Under the pieces are notes generated by a model. That model ran no database searches and was not told the origin of the DNA. It saw only the letters and a program-made list of their open reading frames with translations. A program made the position numbers and the translations under genes. From Gammaproteobacteria bacterium (GTDB taxonomy: Bacteria > Pseudomonadota > Gammaproteobacteria > Enterobacterales > Alteromonadaceae), in assembly GCA_018222405.1 (NCBI GenBank), contig JAAFAI010000033.1:1-45655 (forward strand): a stretch of 45,655 nucleotides of DNA. The letters run 5' to 3'. Of the stretch, positions 41,555 through 45,655 are shown one piece after another (the first letter of the stretch is position 1; each line of letters begins with the position of its first letter).

Positions 41555-44500
41555 ATGATGACAAAATCGAAGCTTAATCGCGTAGCGATTGCGGTAGCGA
41601 TGTCTGTTGGTCTGTCTACTGCCGCTATGGCACAGCAGACATCTTCAGAAATCACTGGTCGCGTAGTTGGTCCACAGGGCGCACCTGCAGCGGGTACAGT
41701 AATTACTGTTAAGCACGTTCCAACCGGAAGCATTAAAACAGTTACTGCTAACGCTAACGGTCAGTTTAATCTGTCGGGTCTGCGTGTTGGTGGTCCATAC
41801 GAAATCGTAATGGATTCTGACACTTTCGAAGATGCTACTATTTCAGATGTTTATCTGTCTCTGGACAGTGGCCTGAACCTGAACAACTTTGCACTGGGTG
41901 CACAAGCTGACGTTGAGCGCATCGAAGTAACTGCTTCACAAATTGCTTCTATTGCATTCGGTCAGAAAGGCCCTTCTTCAAACTTTAGCCTTGAAGATCT
42001 GCAAAACGCGCCTGCTATCAACCGTGATATTAAAGACCTGGTTCGTGCCGACCCACGTGTTTATATCGACGAAACTTTCTCAGACGGCATTCAGTGTGCC
42101 GGTGCATCACCTCGTTTCAACAGCTTAACGCTGGACGGTATGCGCTTAAATGATAACTTCGGTCTTAACTCAAACGGTTACCCAACTGAAAGCATCCCGT
42201 TCTCATACGATGCGATTGAGCAGGTTGCGGTAGAATTAGCACCTTTCGACGTAGAGTACGGTGGTTTTACCGCGTGTAACATCAACGCAGTAACCAAGTC
42301 TGGTACTAACGAAGTTCACGGTTCTGCTTTCTACGATTTCACTTCTGACTCGTTTAAAGGCGATTCAATAGAAGGTAACGACATCGACAACGGTAACTAC
42401 ACTGAAAAACGTTATGGTTTCACTGTAGGTCTGCCGCTGATCAGCGACAAGCTGTTCTTATTCGGTGCGTACGAGAAGAAAGAAGGTGTACGTCTGCATG
42501 AGTATGCTGGTCTGTCTCGCGCAAGTGCAGAAGAAATTGCTGAAATTACCGAAATCTCTCAAACGATTTACGGTTACGATCCAGGTGGTTTTAAAGGTTC
42601 TTCTCCTGTTGAAGACGAGAAATTACTAATCAAATTAGACTGGAACATTAACGAAGATCACCGTGCAGCGTTCACGTATAACTGGAACGATGGTTTCAAT
42701 ATCTCTGAATCTGATACAGGAACATCACGCCTGTCTTTCGACGGACACTTCTATGAGCGCGGTGCAGAAATCGAGACTATCACAGCCTCTGTTTACTCAG
42801 ACTGGACTTCAGACTTCTCTACCGAACTGCGTATTGGTAAGACGAAACTGGATAACCGTCAGATCTCTGTAGATGCGGGAACTGGTTTCAGCGAAATGCA
42901 GATTAACCTGGGTGACACTGTTGTTTACCTTGGTCCGGATGATTCTCGTCAATCAAATGACCTGAACTGGGATAACACAACTTTTAAACTGGCAGGTACT
43001 TATCTGTTAGGCGATCACACCATCACCGGTGGTATCGAATACGAAGACTTAGATGTGTTCAACCTGTTCGTACAACAGTCACGTGGTGAGTATCGCTTTA
43101 ACTCAATCGATGATTTCCGCAACGGTCTTGCAGGTCGCATTTTCTATAATAATGCTGCTGGTACCAACGATCCGAACGACATTGCAGCAAGCTTTAGCTT
43201 TGCCACTACCACATTCTATTTACAGGACGACTGGTATGTGAATGACGACCTGACTTTACTGTTTGGATTACGTTATGACAGATGGTCTTCTGATGATCGT
43301 CCTCGTTACAATGAAGCGTTTGAAACCGAATACGCTGACTACAACAATGGTCAAGGTCTGACTAACACCGGTAACTTAGATGGTATCGACCTGTGGCAGC
43401 CACGTGTTGGCTTCAATTATGTACTGACTGACGACATGGAATTACACGGTGGTTTCGGTCTGTACTCCGGCGGTAACCCGAACGTTTGGGTATCTAACGC
43501 TTACTCTAATGACGGTGTAATTCAGGTAGCGACGACTGTAGCTCCTTGGCAGCAAGATGTTGACTTTGGTGGTCTGCCAGTAGATCTGTTCAACACCCCG
43601 TTAGTGAACAACGCTGCACCAGGTTACGGTATTCCTCAAGCGCTGTATGACTTTGTAGAAGATGCTCCAACAAATGGCTCTGCTAACAACGTTGTTGCTG
43701 TTGATCCTAACTTTGAAGTACCTACTGAGTGGAAATATGCCTTAGGTTTAACTTACCTGGCACCTGGCGACTACCTGGTACAAGCTGACATTCTTTACAC
43801 TGATAAGAAAGATGCAGCGACCTACATCGAGCCTTCTCGTGAAATCATTGGTTATGGCCCGGATGGTCGTCCACGTTATGACGGCTCTAACAGCACTTTC
43901 CTGTTAACCAACGTTGATGGTGATTCAGGGGATGCGACTACATTGTCACTGGCAGTGTCGAAAGAGTACGACTTCGGTTTAGACGTAAGCGTAGCTTATG
44001 CTTATAACGATTCTACTGACGTTAACCCAATGACCAGCTCAGTTGCTTATTCTAACTTTGTTAACTTTGCGACCAGCGATCCAAACAATCCTGGTGCGGC
44101 AACTTCTAACTATAACATTCCGCATCGTTTCACCCTGCGCGTAGGTTATAAGCATGAGTTTATCGACGGCTATACAACGCGTTTCAACGTGTTTGCATCA
44201 GCCAACGAAGGCCGTGGCATGAGCTATACCTTCGGTGAAGATATCGATGGTTACTATGGCGATGACAACACCGGTGGCGGTCGTCAGTTACTGTACGTAC
44301 CAACTGTAGATGATGCCAGCGTAGTTTACGGACCTGATTTCGACCTGGATGCGTTCAATGCATTCATCTCTTCTGAAGGCCTGGGCCGCGGTAAGATCGC
44401 ATCTCGTAACGGTACTAACGGCGACTGGTGGACTAAAGTTGACGTTCGTGTAAGCCAGGAACTGCCTGCGTTTGCCGAAGGTCACCGTGCATCAGCGTTC

Positions 44501-44710
44501 TTCGTTATCGAAAACCTGGGTAACCTGTTAAACGATGACTGGGGTGTACTGAAACAAGGTAACTTCGTTTCTGAGTCTGTAGTTGAAGCTAGCGTGAACG
44601 AAGACGGTCAATATGTATACGAAGAGTTCCTGGGCGCTGACCAACGTGAAAGCTGGTCTACTTCTGCGTCTCTGTGGGAAGTTCGTGTAGGCGTAAGCTA
44701 CCGCTTCTAA
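41555..44710 (+). CDS. Oar-like TonB-dependent receptor
   Basis: This outer-membrane receptor has 1051 residues from ATG 41555. Signal peptide: about 1-27 (ends AMAQ). An N-terminal carboxypeptidase-regulatory-like domain (EITGRVVGPQGAPAAGTVITVKHVPTGS...) precedes the plug (ASQIASIAFGQKGPSSNFSLEDLQNAP..) and a very long 22-strand barrel ending in the aromatic YRF. This is the Oar/CarboxypepD_reg type, which imports peptides or complex substrates. ATG 41540 is possible, but GGGAAA just behind it suits ATG 41555 or 41558. Codons are strongly biased to the preferred set (CGT, CTG, GGT), suggesting high expression. A bidirectional terminator follows. Confidence 0.9.
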   Translation: MMTKSKLNRVAIAVAMSVGLSTAAMAQQTSSEITGRVVGPQGAPAAGTVITVKHVPTGSIKTVTANANGQFNLSGLRVGGPYEIVMDSDTFEDATISDVYLSLDSGLNLNNFALGAQADVERIEVTASQIASIAFGQKGPSSNFSLEDLQNAPAINRDIKDLVRADPRVYIDETFSDGIQCAGASPRFNSLTLDGMRLNDNFGLNSNGYPTESIPFSYDAIEQVAVELAPFDVEYGGFTACNINAVTKSGTNEVHGSAFYDFTSDSFKGDSIEGNDIDNGNYTEKRYGFTVGLPLISDKLFLFGAYEKKEGVRLHEYAGLSRASAEEIAEITEISQTIYGYDPGGFKGSSPVEDEKLLIKLDWNINEDHRAAFTYNWNDGFNISESDTGTSRLSFDGHFYERGAEIETITASVYSDWTSDFSTELRIGKTKLDNRQISVDAGTGFSEMQINLGDTVVYLGPDDSRQSNDLNWDNTTFKLAGTYLLGDHTITGGIEYEDLDVFNLFVQQSRGEYRFNSIDDFRNGLAGRIFYNNAAGTNDPNDIAASFSFATTTFYLQDDWYVNDDLTLLFGLRYDRWSSDDRPRYNEAFETEYADYNNGQGLTNTGNLDGIDLWQPRVGFNYVLTDDMELHGGFGLYSGGNPNVWVSNAYSNDGVIQVATTVAPWQQDVDFGGLPVDLFNTPLVNNAAPGYGIPQALYDFVEDAPTNGSANNVVAVDPNFEVPTEWKYALGLTYLAPGDYLVQADILYTDKKDAATYIEPSREIIGYGPDGRPRYDGSNSTFLLTNVDGDSGDATTLSLAVSKEYDFGLDVSVAYAYNDSTDVNPMTSSVAYSNFVNFATSDPNNPGAATSNYNIPHRFTLRVGYKHEFIDGYTTRFNVFASANEGRGMSYTFGEDIDGYYGDDNTGGGRQLLYVPTVDDASVVYGPDFDLDAFNAFISSEGLGRGKIASRNGTNGDWWTKVDVRVSQELPAFAEGHRASAFFVIENLGNLLNDDWGVLKQGNFVSESVVEASVNEDGQYVYEEFLGADQRESWSTSASLWEVRVGVSYRF

Positions 44711-44728
44711 GCAGTTACTGCTAATCAT

Positions 44729-44756
44729 AAAAAACCCCGCTGATGCGGGGTTTTTT
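44729..44756. terminator. Bidirectional terminator between the receptor gene and argR
   Basis: AAAAAACCCCGC at 44729-44740 pairs with GCGGGGTTTTTT at 44745-44756 over TGAT. The T-run on each strand makes it work for both the plus-strand receptor gene and the minus-strand argR. Confidence 0.92.
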
Positions 44757-44803
44757 GTTTTAAGCGCTGTAATCAACACAAGCTTTAGCAGTAGAGCGGT
44801 GCT

Positions 44804-45268
44804 TTATACGTTGTCGAATAAGTCCTCTACGCGCTGGCGCAGGTTTTCAATTTTGGTAACGTCAGCCGGTGCAATAAATATGGTGTCATCACCGGCAATG
44901 GTGCCTAGCACGCCATCCTTTTTACTCAGCGAGTCCAGCAAACGGGCAATGAGCTGCGCAGCCCCGGGGCTGGTACGAATTATCACCATTACATTATTAT
45001 GCACAATATCCAGTACCAGTTGCTTAAGCGGGCTTTTCGCCGTAGGCATGCCCAGTTCCGGCGGCAGGCAGTAAACCATATCACCGCGAGCATTACGGGT
45101 GCGAACCGCACCAAACTTACTCAGCATACGTGAAATTTTACTCTGACTAATATTATTGAAGCCCTGGTTTTTCAGCCCTTCAACAATTTCGCCCTGAGAG
45201 CCGTAACTTTCAGCTTTAAGAATGTCTTTGAATGCCCGGATGAGCTCTTCCTGCTTCTGATTTGCCAT
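44804..45268 (-). CDS. argR: Arginine repressor
   Basis: This 154-residue cytoplasmic hexameric regulator binds ARG boxes when complexed with L-arginine. The N-terminal winged helix (ESYGSQGEIVEGLKNQGFNNISQSKISRMLSKFGAVRTRNARGDMVY) and the C-terminal arginine-binding domain (GTIAGDDTIFIA, the GDD motif) are intact. The length equals that of the E. coli protein (156). AGGAAC precedes ATG 45268. It is divergent from mdh, an arrangement conserved in gammaproteobacteria. Its promoter is covered by two ARG boxes, which suggests autoregulation. Confidence 0.97.
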   Translation of the reverse strand: MANQKQEELIRAFKDILKAESYGSQGEIVEGLKNQGFNNISQSKISRMLSKFGAVRTRNARGDMVYCLPPELGMPTAKSPLKQLVLDIVHNNVMVIIRTSPGAAQLIARLLDSLSKKDGVLGTIAGDDTIFIAPADVTKIENLRQRVEDLFDNV

Positions 45269-45430
45269 TTAGTTCCTGACGTTTATTGGTAATATTATGA
45301 TTTTGACCGCGCCGGTTATGCATTAATCGCTAATCGATTCGGCTAACCTGCCGGCTTGGTGTATACTCTATTCCGCGAAAGGTTCAGGGCCGGGATAGCT
45401 CCCATACCCTAACGGTTTTAAAAACCAGTA

Positions 45431-45481
45431 ATTGTGCCCTAATTTGCATGAAAAAGCAACATTAATGCATAACTATGCACT
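45431..45481 (-). promoter_or_regulatory. argR promoter with two overlapping ARG boxes
   Basis: On the minus strand TTGCTT (45454-45459) and CACAAT (45431-45436) are 17 bp apart and resemble -35 and -10. Two ARG-box-like dyads overlap them: TGCATGAAAAAGCA (45445-45458) and TGCATAACTATGCA (45466-45479, a perfect TGCAT/ATGCA arm pair). Extended to 18 bp each, they are separated by exactly 3 bp, the standard ArgR hexamer spacing (21 bp centre to centre). A further palindrome, TTATATTGAATATAA, lies at 45481-45495. Confidence 0.7.
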
Positions 45482-45612
45482 TATATTGAATATAACCCGA
45501 TAAATCGCCCATTCACCTGTCATACGACTAATAGGTGATTGAGTTTAAGGCTGACATCCTTTAATGTGTTCGGCCGTTATTAAACGTGATTCTTTCCATG
45601 AGGAGAAATGGT

Positions 45613-45655
45613 ATGAAAGTAGCCGTGTTAGGTGCTGCCGGTGGTATTGGTCAGG
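45613..45655 (+). CDS. mdh: Malate dehydrogenase (start only)
   Basis: The first 14 codons are in the window: MKVAVLGAAGGIGQ, the N-terminal beta-strand and the GAAGGIGQ dinucleotide-binding loop of E. coli-type MDH. The enzyme interconverts malate and oxaloacetate with NAD. GAGGAG at 45600-45605 is the ribosome site. The gene continues past the right edge. It is divergent from argR across about 344 bp. Confidence 0.95.
   Translation, partial: MKVAVLGAAGGIGQ

Noticed and set aside
1..45655. CRISPR array, prophage, insertion sequence or toxin-antitoxin/defence system
   Set aside because: No regularly spaced repeats, transposase, integrase, capsid or defence-type genes were seen on either strand.

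Overview
The window looks like chromosomal DNA of a marine gammaproteobacterium, most likely of the Alteromonadaceae (Alteromonas or a close relative). This rests on gene content: a divergent argR/mdh pair, a CrbS/CrbR-type acetate switch around acs and a DUF4212/VC_2705-type symporter, a large Oar-like TonB-dependent receptor, a DcaP-like porin and many secreted peptidases. Codon use and base composition (about half GC) look even throughout. I see no insertion sequence, integrase, prophage or CRISPR array. The species call is inference, because no search could be run.

Layout. 1-4.7 kb: dispersed hairpin repeats at the left edge, a periplasmic cupin, a small membrane ORF, a membrane sensor that stops after its HAMP-like region, a Tas-type aldo/keto reductase and a Na/Pi cotransporter. 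4.8-21.7 kb: an acetate-utilisation region. A DcaP-like porin is divergent from acs, which is followed by the response regulator crbR. The opposite strand carries two orphan periplasmic binding proteins, a three-gene rimK operon and the transporter-fused hybrid kinase crbS. crbS is divergent from the DUF4212/sodium:solute symporter pair, followed by the cNMP/CBS/DUF294 protein and a DEDDh exonuclease. The two divergent control regions share short AAGAC / AAAGTCG-type motifs. 21.7-22.4 kb: tRNA-Leu(CAG) with a good promoter, followed by about 550 bp without a gene, holding a duplicated tRNA 3' end and strong palindromic repeats.

22.4-33.9 kb: yaeQ, an AsmA-like protein, a small lipoprotein, an M16 peptidase, an amidohydrolase lipoprotein, a NIT-domain chemoreceptor, grxB, a LysE/RhtB exporter and a lone ParA-type ATPase. 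34-41 kb: an operon of a transglutaminase-like/TPR lipoprotein and an M28 peptidase; a 2-oxoglutarate/Fe(II) oxygenase gene preceded by a perfect FNR-type box; a udk/nucleoside-transporter operon; and an unrecognised two-gene operon pairing a PhnD-like binding protein with a membrane protein that may carry a winged-helix domain. 41-45.7 kb: an Oar-like TonB-dependent receptor with a long structured leader, argR behind a promoter overlapped by two ARG boxes, and the first codons of mdh.

How the genes fit together. The central block suggests one physiological unit: solute entry (porin), symport (DUF4212/SSS), sensing (CrbS) with response (CrbR), and activation of acetate to acetyl-CoA (Acs). 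The outer blocks suit a peptide- and nucleoside-scavenging heterotroph (TonB receptor, M16, M28, amidohydrolase, CNT transporter plus uridine kinase). The least explained parts are the binding protein/membrane protein operon at 39.2-41.1 kb, the orphan binding proteins and rimK operon embedded in the acetate region, and the repeat-rich stretch after tRNA-Leu.
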